Assembly (NCBI GenBank): GCA_030141605.1
Contig: JAQGDQ010000003.1
Span: forward strand, 1,753,501 to 1,817,500
DNA from: Tubiluchus corallicola
Lineage: Eukaryota > Priapulida > Priapulimorpha > Priapulimorphida > Tubiluchidae
Direction: 5' to 3'
Length of the DNA: 64,000 bases
Part shown: positions 1-36,200 of the stretch, piece by piece
Layout: each line of letters opens with the position of its first letter
How positions within the stretch are numbered: position 1 is the stretch's first letter
Notes under the pieces: model-generated
What the model was told of the DNA's origin: nothing
The model's database searches: none
Seen by the model: the letters and a program-made list of their open reading frames with translations, nothing else
Program-made: the position numbers and the translations under genes

Positions 1-1394
1 CAGTTTATTGACCAGTGACGAACACAACGGGTAACGAATTGTCTGGGTTGGTCCAACACATAATATAAGTATTGTCCAATTCGAAAGCATAAATAAAATA
101 AATAACTGAAATTGAAAAAAGCAGAAAAAACAATAAAGATGTTGCTGTAAGCTGAATCAATGAAATCACATGTTCCGCAAGACAAAATTCTACAATGCAT
201 TACAGCATAAGTGAATAAATGTTCAACGTTTCAAAAACAGCAGAACATAGTGTTTTACAACTTTCAGATCTGAAAAATTCCAACGATTTGAAAGTCTATT
301 AAATGTCCATATTTATTTCTAACTGGCTGAGACTCAGCACACTGGCACAGTACATGAATCTCACATTGAACGTCTTGGCTTCTTAGCTGTCGCACATACA
401 CTTCCGGTTGGTTACTTCTTGAAACTCGGTTTCACCGCACAGTTTCAATAGCATTATTCTACTACATTATTCTTATTCACATAACAGAAATTTTCAAAAC
501 AAGAGTGGAAATGTAATTTCATACTGTTCAGGTACCATGTCCATGATATTATGCAGCAATTTCATATTATTCAAGCACCAAGTCCATAATATCATATAAC
601 ACATCTTTATGAAATGTAAAATAATTAAGGCTGTTAGAAGTCGTGTGCTACTGTAATGCAACTTTATAAACAGTAACTAACCGCAAATCGCAGAACTTTT
701 AATTTGCTTTACCACTCCCAAAAAAGTTTCAAGTTGCAAGAAAAATGAGAAATTCATTGGCATTACTAATCATTTACAAGAGCGTTAATGATGGCAGTAA
801 TTATTTACGTTTAGGTTGATCATTAAAGACGGTTTGGTTGTAATGCGGCAGCCGACATTCGTCTCAATTAGAAAGTGAATTTGGAAACTTTTAAATTGGG
901 CGATAAAATTTTGTGGCTTTGACTTTTTCTACAACTTGTAAAATGAAAACAGTTCGCTGTGCAAACGGCATCTTGACAGCATATGTAACCAGGCATCTGA
1001 AGCCTAAGGAAAGCCAGCAAAGCACAGGCAGACCAAGGAAACTGTCTTCAGTTCCAGCAATAAATGGTTTACAGATAGCCCATTTCTCTGTCCATTAGGC
1101 TAGTCAGATCAGCAAGGCTTAGTCAGCAAAAACGTTTTATTTACAGTACATTTACGTTGCAATATTGGTATGGTGTGAATGAATGGCATATTGTGAGGAA
1201 GCATTTTTTGGTTGGGGAAAAATGTTAGTTGTTGGCATGCATGAAAAGGTCTGATAAAGACGTTCTTCTGTTACAAGTTATATGGTAACCTGAGCGATTT
1301 TAGTACAAAGAAAATCTGAACTACAGAAACAGAAAAAGTGTAATTGAAAAACAAAGCCGATTAATTTTGCTTATTCCTGGTAAGTCTTAACAGA

Positions 1395-1800
1395 CTGGTT
1401 TTATGTAATGTAATGTAAATTCATTTATATAGCACACTACATCATTTAAAATCTCAACACGCTGAACAATAAAATACGTTTAAAATTCATAAGAAACATA
1501 AAATTTAAAGGATAATAAGAATTAAAAATAATTCATCATAAAAATACAATTTAAACAAATGTGTTTTAAGATGTTATTTAAAACAATCTCATGAATTTGT
1601 AGAACGTATAGCAACAGGTAAGTTATTCCAGAGACGAGGAGCACACACAGAGAAAGCTTTATTCAGTTTTGTTTTGACATCAAGGGCAAACAGCGAGAAA
1701 ACTCAGTTGATCACATAAAACTAAAAATCTGTTTAGAACTTTAGTTCTATATCGGCCATTTTGGCAAAAAGATTCTTTTGTTGTTTTTTATAAATTTACG
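1395..1800. repeat. Dispersed repeat with an 'ATTTATATAGC' lead, probably a LINE 3' fragment
   Basis: The stretch starts with tandem taatg units and 'aattcatttatatagcacactacat', then a 'ttattccagagacgaggagca' segment. Both resemble a non-LTR retrotransposon 3' region dispersed in many animal genomes. I recognise the pattern but see no coding frame, so the clade is not assigned. Confidence 0.35.
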
Positions 1801-1898
1801 TAAATACTTCATTTGGCGAATGCTATTTAGTTATACCCCATAATGTATCCATCTGTGAGAATAGTATTATTTGATAATAAAATTTATTACAAACATAC

Positions 1899-25942
<24,044 letters not shown>

Positions 25943-26639
25943 TGTGCAACCAATTTTGACTGTTTACCTTGGGCCTGTCTGTCACAGCAGCTGAACCTCA
26001 GCTACTGACCGACAAGCTGGTCAACGAAACCTAAAAGTGGTACAAGCTGATGACTTGACGCTTATTGCATGTCCAAAAACCTCTTAAGCAAACTGCTACA
26101 TAAACAAAAGTACTGCATTCACGTGTGAATAACTACCAAGTAATCTATTGCTTATTCGACCAATGGGCACTGTAGCGATAACTTGATCGTCAGAAAGCGT
26201 TAGATCGTCAGTTAGAACGCGTTTTTGTAGTTACTAAATAGCAACTGGCATTCCTTCATACAGCACTGAATAGTCCAACTAATACAGGATATATAAAGTC
26301 GAGAAAATGCACAAACAAACCAATAAATGTATTGGAAAGATGACTAAACAAAACCACATACCATAACTTTCTACAAACTGTACACAATCTGTACAATACT
26401 GTACATAACTGCGCAGTGACTTCAACGCATCCGGGCAAACAAGCTATGTAAGAGAATCAGATAACTGAGCACAAGCTGTTGTGGCGCCATCTATTATAAC
26501 AAAATGCGAAAATGAAATCGAAAAAAGATACTGTCTATGTCGGCCAATCACCTTTCAAGACATCTAAAAGCTACAATTAAATATTTCTGATAAATCTGCT
26601 AGTTTAAAAGATGGGGGTGTCAAAATATTTTACTTTGTC

Positions 26640-27150
26640 AATTCAATTCAATTTTATTGCATAAATACAATAGTGTATCATGGCAAAAAATTACAGTTAC
26701 CAAATATCAAAGTACAAGAACAAATACAATTATGCAACGCTGCAAAAACATGAGTTTTACAACTTACTTAATTTTAATTCAATTCAATTTTATTTTATTT
26801 CACAAGTACAATAGTGTACCATGGAAAAAATTACAATTACAATCAAAGTACAAGAAATACAAAACATAACAACGCACATTGCAAAAACACGAGTTTGTAC
26901 AACTTACTTAAATAGCCTACTTAAATATAATAACAAATTATGTGCTCTTATGAAATAATACTTTATGTTACAACTACAAAGAACTAATAAAAACACAAAA
27001 CCTAAATACAGTTAAATTAATCACAAACGCAGCACAAGGTTTATCCAGCACTCACAGATTACCACCTAAGATATAACTGCCTTTTTAATCACATTCATTT
27101 AAGTAATTTCCAAAGTGAATAAGGTCTTCTAAGTTTATATTTAGAATGTA
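26640..27150 (-). repeat. Retrotransposon 3' end (minus strand) with its terminal segment duplicated in tandem
   Basis: Read on the minus strand, the segment ends '...tacttgtgaaataaaataaaattgaattgaatt', a typical LINE 3' tail with a polyadenylation-like signal and TTGAA repeats. About 135 bp of this tail occurs twice (about 26640-26770 and 26778-26912), sharing 'acaatagtgta.catgg.aaaaattaca' and 'acttacttaa'. No coding frame survives. Confidence 0.65.
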
Positions 27151-27399
27151 GCTGTCAAAGATTACTCATATGAAGAAGAGTGGTCAACTGACTGAACGAG
27201 ATAGCTGGAGCAGTTAAAATGTCATCAGGTATAACAACAGAAAAAATGGTATGATGAAAACGGCTACTAAATCAATTAGCTCATCGAAGCAAACTGGTGT
27301 CAGCAAAAAAGCAGTTGAGCTTGAGGCACATGCTACCATATTGTGACCTCAGAAATTCCTCTGTTATTTAACTCATTGCTAAGATCTGGCAGAAAAAAT

Positions 27400-29893
27400 C
27401 TATCTGCAGACTACACCATCATTCTCAAACCTTGGAAAGAGCACTTCTCTACCTGTGTGAATAGAAATTCAGCAACTGTTGACACTTCCTGAGAAATGTC
27501 ACTTTCTATTTCCCACCTGTGAAAGAATTTTGGACTCTCATATTAAACATTAAATTAGTAGCTAAAATTATAAACGTCCAAGAGCCCGATAACACCTTAC
27601 AGCATGGAGTATTAATTAAGCTGAAAACTACACTTTTAAATTTTATTCAAAAAATGTTAGAAGCACATCGTGTTCCCAAAGATCTTGAAGATGCAGTCAT
27701 ACTGACGCCTACATAGTCATCATCACGTATCTTCAAAAAAGTAATCAAAAGTTCTGTGGAAAACCGTTTGATTGAAATTTCATTACTTTGCTGGAAAAAT
27801 CTTTGCTCATATTCTCCTAAAATGCTTGCATAACATCACAGCTAGAAACATAAAGCCGCCATGAATTTCAGTATGATTTTCTATCATTTACCTGAAACAG
27901 CTGATGCAATATTCTGTGCTGCAGTTGCAAGACAAAGGCAAAGAAAGCTGTTTCAATAGCCTTTTTTCTGGTATTCTATGACCTGGAAAACATTTCTATT
28001 CAGACCTATTATAATTATGGCCGTTTAGATGTCCAGATTCACGTCACAGATTCTACCACTCCATGAACATGACAGGATTTATTTAGGCGTTGTGAATAAT
28101 ACAATGCATCGTACCTATTTTTTCTCTGTATTTTGCTGCAATGTGATTCCGAATTCCCCCAGGCAATTCACTGATACTGCTTCGTCTGAGAACCAGCTTT
28201 TCGTTGAGAACCAGATTCAACTTAAATGCGTCACCTCTACTCAAGTGTATTGGTGACAATGCAACCCCTTGTGCAATTCAAGCCTTGAACTTCGGGTATC
28301 AGTCAATCATTCCTGCATTATTGTTGGCCGTTTCACCCTTATGGTAAACACCAAGAAAGTCAAGTTCTTCTCCACTTCACCTGAACATCACAGGACAATT
28401 ATATCACTAGCCTATCACTATCCTCAGAGAACCAAACACCCATACATCAACAATTAAATTATGGAAGTTGAAACACTATAATCTATCTTGGTTGATCAGG
28501 ACATATAACCAGAATGGTTTTTTTTCTGTGAATCCATAATGTTAAAATGAATGGAACTGAAGCCAGTAGATTCGAAAATGTTGTCCAACAGCGCTTCAAC
28601 TGGTGATGGTGGATCTACGATGGAACAAGCATAAAAAAGCCAAAAGAATGAGAGAAGAAGAAAAGCCACAGTAGCACAAGATTTGCTAATTTAAGCTGAA
28701 CCATATATCCACCAATTCTGAACTGCTCGTTTCACAGCAAGTTTCATGCACGCATAATGGTCTCGAGAGTCACCAGTCTCATCACTACAAAAGAGAAGTG
28801 ATTTTAATTTTCAGGCACGAGAAGAATTTTAACAAAGCATATTATGTGGCGTAGCATAATCGTTGGCTAAGAAGTAAAAAACAAAAAAGTAATAATACAG
28901 AACAATTTACTACAACAAAGTAATGCTGAACTGATAGAGAATCTACCATCATGATGCTCTCAATATTTAGTGTGAAAGTCTCATGCATCTCCCAGAGCCT
29001 GCTGTCTTGAGGGATATAATCAGAGATTCAAAGATATCAGGGGCAAACTCAAGACACAAAGGACATGTCTTGCAGGTGTCTCGCTAATTTGTCATTTGAA
29101 TGTTGAGCAATGGTGTGTTTTTCAATCATCTTTATTGCCATGCCACTCATGACCAGCCAATCTGTTAGGATATCTCCAATGTGTTCGACGGAGTTGAAGC
29201 ATTGTGAATTACCAGGCCATTCATATCGACCAGCTAGAATCATAACCCTTCGGACAAGGCTGCAAGCTTTTCAAGGTGAATGAAGTTTCACATTAACGTT
29301 GAAGACATGATCAACAGATTCTCTATTAACTTTGTAATAGTTTTACCTATTATTCGTCAATTTTGTACCACATTTCCCTAACAAAAGATTATGTGTACCC
29401 TGGACCTTTCACTTAGGTCTTTAAGCTAGATTTTCAGTGTTGATTCTGTAGAACAAGCCTGACTGTAGCAATCATGCTTGAAATAAGGTATACCTAAATG
29501 ATAGCATAGTTATTGCTTTAATACTAGCATGTGAAAATAATTGTTCAATTTGTTTCTAAATTGAATTTCATTCGGAGCCTGAGTATGAATATCTCTCATT
29601 GATAATTTCTATGAGACTGTCAGTAGCTTGCCGATAGGGAAAGAAGGAGATTAAGATGAATAGGACACGTCATGCGACTACCAGATGACAGTCCATTAAA
29701 GTTAGCTTTTAAAGAAGCACTGCAGAAAGAAAAGAAACCGCAAGGAGGACAGCTGCTGACTTACATCAATTTCATACAAAAGGATCTTGTCAACACACTA
29801 TTAGATATTAAAAATGCACAGACATGGGAGGTTGTGGGTGACAGGGCAGCATGGAATAAAGTGATCAGGAGGGTCATGTCAAATGACGTGTGA
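27400..29893 (+). mobile_element. Degenerate LINE: reverse transcriptase and C-terminal remains
   Basis: Plus-strand pieces in order: EPDNTLQHGVLIKLKTTLLN and MLEAHRVPKDLEDAVI (27570-27710; compare the PDGIPxExLK and RVPxxWRDAVI motifs of LINE reverse transcriptases); FTLMVNTKKVKFFSTSP (28340-28380; the GLxxNxKKTKV motif); and GHVMRLPDDSPLKLAFKEAL with GGQ and DRAAWNKVIRRVM (29660-29880; the C-terminal GHVxRM...RGGQ...DRxxWR block). There are many stops and frameshifts. It could be one element about 2.5 kb long or two related fragments. Confidence 0.72.
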
Positions 29894-30101
29894 CTCCAGA
29901 GATGATGATGATAATGACAAAAGCCTCATTCTCCGGCGATGCGTTTAATTGAGATGATCGCATCATCTCGTCTTATCTTACGAATTGCCAAACGCAAACA
30001 ACCGTTTTCAGCGTTTTCGAATCTACTAGTGTTTCATTCAGTTCATTTGTTTGCATCTAGATTAAAAATGTTTAAGTTGCTGTTTAGATAAATGTTAAGC
30101 T

Positions 30102-30278
30102 ATGACAAGAAACCGAAGTTTGTCAGATCTTGCTATTCATCACGTTGAAGACAAAGAAATAGGAGACGGTGTTTTCAAAATTTCTAAATCCTATGGCAGC
30201 GATGCGAACCATTTGGACTATTGCAATAAGGCTTTGACAGAAGTCCCTTCACTCGTTTTACAACTTTTTCAGCTAAAG
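30102..30278 (+). CDS. LRRC27: LRRC27-like exon 1
   Basis: 59 codons from ATG 30102 to AAG|gtaaag (phase 0), ending ...TEVPSLVLQLFQLK, the first half of the first LRR. An in-frame TAA at 30096-30098 closes the frame upstream. Confidence 0.75.
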
Positions 30279-33200
30279 GTAAAGATAATAATGAAAGTTT
30301 AACATAAATGTCCTTCAACTGTTTTACAGCTTTTTAGATAATTTTCAAACTAAAACAAAGGCTAACCAGCTGTCTCAACATTTATATCGCTGGAAAACAT
30401 TACTATTTCTAGAAAAGAAAACCTTTTTAACACTGATCGTAGACTGTGGATACCTGCCATCACTCCATAGAAAATGCTAAGTGTAATGAAGCAGTTGTTG
30501 CAATTCTTGTATTAATCCATCAGAACCACTTAAAACGCGAACTACCACTCATGACATCGTATCCTATTTTGATAACGTATGGTTTGTTACTCTTTCTCAT
30601 TTGATTGGTACGACATTTATACTAATGACTTGATGCAAGGGATAAAAAAATGAAAGGTATGATCTTCAAGATTAAAAAATGGTCAGGCTGGCTTGACCAA
30701 AACATCTGAAAAAGTTCTAAAATGCTCATCTGCAGTTTCCAGACTATGGAGAACATATCCAATGAATATCAACTAGAAATCACATTAAAGATAAGCCCGA
30801 GATAAATAATTTGCAATAATATAAATAGGAACTGTTTGCTTTCTCATTGTTTGTCATTATACGTCATGTAGAACATGTTGTAATGCATCAATGGCATGTG
30901 TACGAACAGGTCTACGTTAGGCGTTCTCTTATTCATAATTTACACCATTGATCCAAAGAATTGTTTATCACATGCTAAAATGTTTAAGCGTACACTTTGT
31001 ATGCATGTCATTTTTGTTGAAACAAAGCTCATCAATACTCAATGTTTAAAGGTAAATTTTAACTATTTATTCATACAGTAACTCCTTGCATAACAACGCT
31101 AATGCATTTCAGCATAATGCGACATTAAGGGAAACATCATAAATAAACTGACTTAAATAGAAAGCAATGTAAAAGAAGTGAGATACTTTCCAGAAGCAAA
31201 AATCAATGCTGTTGAGTCATATAATTAAACTTTTTATGAGTTTTATTCATATTTCTGCTAACTGCTTATTAGCTGCTTCTGTTTGCTTGAAACCATCTAG
31301 CTCTCTTATCTATAGCTAGACTTGCGAGCAGTTTCTCTTGCCAGTTAAACACTGCGTGTTAAACACTGGGTAATGAAAGCCAAGCCCTGCATGGAGCGAC
31401 CTTAAGACAATTTTATGCAGTACTGAGCTGGTTTCAGTGGCAAGAGGTTGCAGACAAAGTTTCTTGGCAAAATTTTAAGCTCAGGTGTCTGGAGGCGTAT
31501 AAATCGGCAAATAGATCACACTTGATAAAAACAGCTAGAATTTAATACGTTAGTCGGGAAGCAAAAACATTATAATAATTGCACTGTTTAGATTACTAAT
31601 CCTTTTTTAGAACAGAATAATGCAATATGTACTGTTTTAGTTATTCAAATTAGGTAAAAAGTAGTTGATAAAATAATTAATGGCTGTGGGCAAAGTAAAA
31701 AATCGTTATTAATATTAACTGAGAAAAGGGTGGCAAATGTTCAGCATCGTTAAAATGAAATAATGTCGCTAAACAGGTAGTCGTTAAGCAAAGACTTACT
31801 GTATGGTGTGTGCTACAGATTATTGAATTAGTTAGTTTTTTTTATTTGCAGGACATTAACATGTCTTCAAATGAAATATCATGTTTGCCAGAAGATTTTT
31901 TTGTTTGCTTACCATTTTTGGAATGGTTAGATATGAGATGCAACAAGTTACAGTTATTACCTTCCTCTATAGGACAGCATCCTCATTTGAAGTATCTCCT
32001 TTTGTCTAACAATAATTTGACTAAACTTCCTACTTCTCTGGGTATGTTAGTGCATCCAATCTCAATTTTGCTAATATATTTAATACTTGATCATTAAGAA
32101 TTTTCACCATGCTGCTTTCACATTTTCACCTAGCCAAAATCAGTCTGATTCGAAGCAGTTTTGTTTTGTATTACTTATAGGAATGTTGTTGCAATTGGGT
32201 ACTAAAATATAATCAGTGCATTGGCATATGAACTTCTACTTCTTGTTCTTCCAGACATTTAGAGGATTTATCATGACTTACACTTCTTCTATAGCTTTTT
32301 TTTATTTTTACATATTTTGATTATTATATATTCAGTCATCCTGTAATCGCTTGAATTGGTTGGCTAATTCACTGCCTGGACTTACTGTGTAAGCACCAGG
32401 TTCAGGTTAACACTACTGTTTTGAATGCTTATTGATAGTTTTAGCAAGTACCGTGGCTTATGGTTTAGACTCTAGTTTTGCATAGCTTGTTACTAATCTG
32501 CTTTGTTTCCATGCATTTTTTACATTGCTAGTATAACAGAATAAAGTTATAATATAAAGAAACTAGTTTACATTGTTTTTCATTCTCTTTTCTTTCAGGT
32601 TGCCTAGAAACGCTTTTAGGGTTAAACCTGGCCAACAACCCTTTGATTTTTCCACCTGACCACATTAGAGAGAGTGGGTATAAGGCAGTACTTACATACC
32701 TGCGTGATGCATACAAGGATGACTTTTCTTCCACGACTTTTCGTAATATTATAGGTATGTGTTATAAATAGCTGATCTTCCATACAACTTCTGAAATTTG
32801 ATAATCAAAAGTTAAATTTTATGTTTTTTAATGCACCATTGAATTAAGAAATTTGTGGGTTTTTTGCCTGGTGAAGTATAGTCTTGATCAAAATAAGAAT
32901 GCAAGTAACATTACTTGCTAAATGCTATTCATTTACAAAAGACAATAAAATGCCTTAATAGTACGTTCATAACTTAGTAACCTTTAAAAAACTTTATCTG
33001 ATATAGTGGAAAACCAGTGTCAAATGCTTTCCTCACTAACTGAAGTGATGCCTTCAAAAGCAGCTAGTCTAACATCAATTGAGAAAAAACCAGACAAGGA
33101 ACCTTCCATTTTTCCTGAGTGTGTGCAAAAACCATCTAAACTGAAAACCAGCTTTTCTGAAACAGCAACCAAAGTGTGTAGACCAGCAAGGTAGAAGCTA

Positions 33201-36200
33201 CTGTATCTAATCTGACAACCAAATGTTATTTTGACAGCATTATAGATTTTAATTATATTAATTGTTATTTATAATGCATTGCTTTGCTCTGCACTTGAGA
33301 AAGTTTTCAGTGGGTGTGTAAACCAGGTTTAACACTGTTTGACAGATTTCAGAAAAGTTTTTCTTAATAAAGAAACTTACAAGATGCCTTGAGGCTGCCT
33401 AAATATCAGTTTTTGAAACATATTTTTTTCATTTTAGGTTAGTAAATGCTTTCTGGAATGTTGAAAGCATCATCTGCTTTCATGAATATACAGCTTATTT
33501 GTGTAGATTGTTTGAGCAAAAATGCATTACCTCATTTCATTTCAGCAAGAGCTATTTGTGTCAGAGTTTATTTTATTCTGTATTAATATGAACAAAATAA
33601 ATGAGTAAACGCATCAAAATTTCATATTACACATTATTATTAGTGGTGTGGTATTACACTTTGGGAGAAGTAGAGCAGATATGCTTAGAGTTTACTGCTT
33701 GCTTTTTTTGGTGTAATGTAGTTTACAATTTATAATTTGCATGATTTCTTTTGTTTAATATTGACTTTATTATTTACCTATGAGATTTCATGTGAATTGC
33801 CAACAACAGCAGCTTACATTATGAAGTATTTATTTATTTTGTGGAAGGTTTCATCAGCATTGCACTTTTGATTTGTTGCACTTTTATTTACAAAGATAGA
33901 TTACACAATTTCTGTTTCTTAGGAGTGCTCAAGCTCTGGACAGAATAGAGGTTCGGGTCGGGATTAGTGGCTTGGGATCAGGGTTTGGAATGCTAATTGA
34001 GTTCAAGGTCGGGATTTTTCGGGGTTCGGGATCCCGGAGCCTTAAATATAAATATCAGTAAATGGAAACTGAAGAAAATTACAGAAAAGTTTCACATTTG
34101 TTGCTCCACTTTGTTAATATTGATAACTGCAACATCATTTACCCCGCCCGTAAGCCCATGCTCGGTTCTGACCTTTTCTTATTTTCTTTTTGACCACATG
34201 ATTTCGTAGATTCAATAATTGTAGGTTTATTTCACTAAGTAGTAGTTTCAGTAAGTAATCTTGAAATTATGATTATATAAATATTTAAATGTGTTTGTTT
34301 ACTGTGGTGTTTAATTTACCATCCTTAATTATAGGTGCCTAGAATTCTGGACGAAAATGTGTCTCGACTATAATGAACAGATTTCACCCAAACACACTGC
34401 CTGGTAGCTTGTCAGCTAAAACGTATTAATTACTCTGTTATTCAGTGAATGATTCTGTAAAACATTTGCTTGCTTGGTCCATTATGTATTAGTGATAAGT
34501 GCATTCCTCATTTTTCTGGGGTGTCTCCTACACTAAACCTGCATACTGCACTATGATAAGTAAGCACCAAGTAAACTTAGTAGTAGTCTTTTTGCTATGA
34601 AGTTATATTAACTGTTAGAAAGAATAAATAGAAAGGACCTACTGACTAAGAAGTATTATCTTCTTTGGCGATATTTACACAGAAAAGACGCTAGTAGCGG
34701 TACTGTGAGACAAGAAAAACACAAAATATTTTTCGTGAATTGTTCCAGCATTATTGGAAAATGCACCCTGCCAGAAGTGTTACGGTCACAGATGGTCAGA
34801 TGCAATCTGTGCTGCAAAAAGCTAATCATGTATTTACTTTAAACTACTTACAAGACACTTTAGAAAATAGCATTAACAATCACACGATGCAGCAATGGTT
34901 AAAAAAATCTCATGAAAAATATGCATTCACGAAATTTAAGCAATAAGAACTTGATGAATGGCTCATTTTTCTTCACACTGCCATAGAAACCCAAAGTATG
35001 CATTGTTTTTCAAAATATTATAAACTTTTAGAGTTCGGGGTTGGGATGGGACGAAAAGTTCGGGAACATGATTCGGGCTCGAGATTCGGGGTCATGATCA
35101 AGTAACTGCGATCTCGAACACCCTACTGTTTCTGAAAAATGAATGTATGTTTCTTTGTTTTCTGTTACCTAAAATAAGCTAGCGCAATACTTTTCAGAAA
35201 GAATTTTGGTATATCTACATCTCAGAATAGATTTTGTGTTCGGCCTTTGATCATGAATCTCCAGCAGATAACAGCAGAAAGAAAAAAAGCATGGCAATTA
35301 GAACGTAAAGAGAAACAAACGAGATTTTCTCATTTACAAAAGTAAGTAAAATTTGTTAGTAACTGTCCACCACTTAGCTACCTTGTTAAAATGCTTACCA
35401 CTGTTCGTTTTCACACTAATAACTGTTACTTAATTATTTGTGCAAATGATTAGGGCAGAATACAGTTTCATTAGTTGAATGGAGTAGTATGGACTCACAT
35501 AGTATGAATTACAATGTATATGACGTTTACTAACAGACAGCGTGCTAAAACCACCACTTTTTAACCATGACATTACCAAGACCAAGACTCTAGATCAAAA
35601 CCGTGTATTGTAAGACTAAGTATGGAAACATGGTTTGTAGAAATTATCTTTGGGCATATTGAGGCTTTACGTTTGCTATATAATTAATGGTGTGAATAAT
35701 TAAAAAAGTAATTGGCTAAAATTCAAATTAACTGCATTTTGCACATGTGAAATGTCAAAAACAAACTTCTAGACCTAGACCAAAGACTTTATGCTGGCAA
35801 AAATTGGCATCCACAAAATCAAGATCAGTACTGACACGACGATTTCCAGAATCACATCTGTGCTGCAAGTTTTTGTGTGAACTATTAGTACTACGAATTA
35901 TTTAAAATTTTTTGTTTGCATAAATTTATCTATAAATTATAGGGAAAGAGAAGAGAGATGGAACAGGCAGGTCAGAGGTGAAACTGTAAAAGGTAATGCA
36001 GCTGTTGTGATTACACATTAAACTTTCGATAAGTAAACTGATCAAAAACACTTTGTGCTTGATATTTTTTCGACTTAATAACTGTTTATCACAATGGCTT
36101 CATCATTTGCAGAAATCATTATTGATATAAAAAATATAAAAACATAGTATACCTTGAATAGGGAGTGCAAACACTTTCTAAAGTAGAGTTTAAATTAATT

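Larger units (their letters stand above)
25943..30101. other. Intergenic region between divergent STK32 and LRRC27-like genes
   Basis: The first few hundred bases presumably hold the STK32 5'UTR and promoter, though no clear TATA box or other element stands out. From about 26640 to 29900 the sequence is mostly retrotransposon remains (separate entries). The 200 bp before 30102 would hold the start region of the LRRC27-like gene. Confidence 0.6.

Noticed and set aside
29049-29243. 64-codon minus-strand frame
   Set aside because: Lies inside a degenerate plus-strand LINE region and shows no family similarity; a chance frame.
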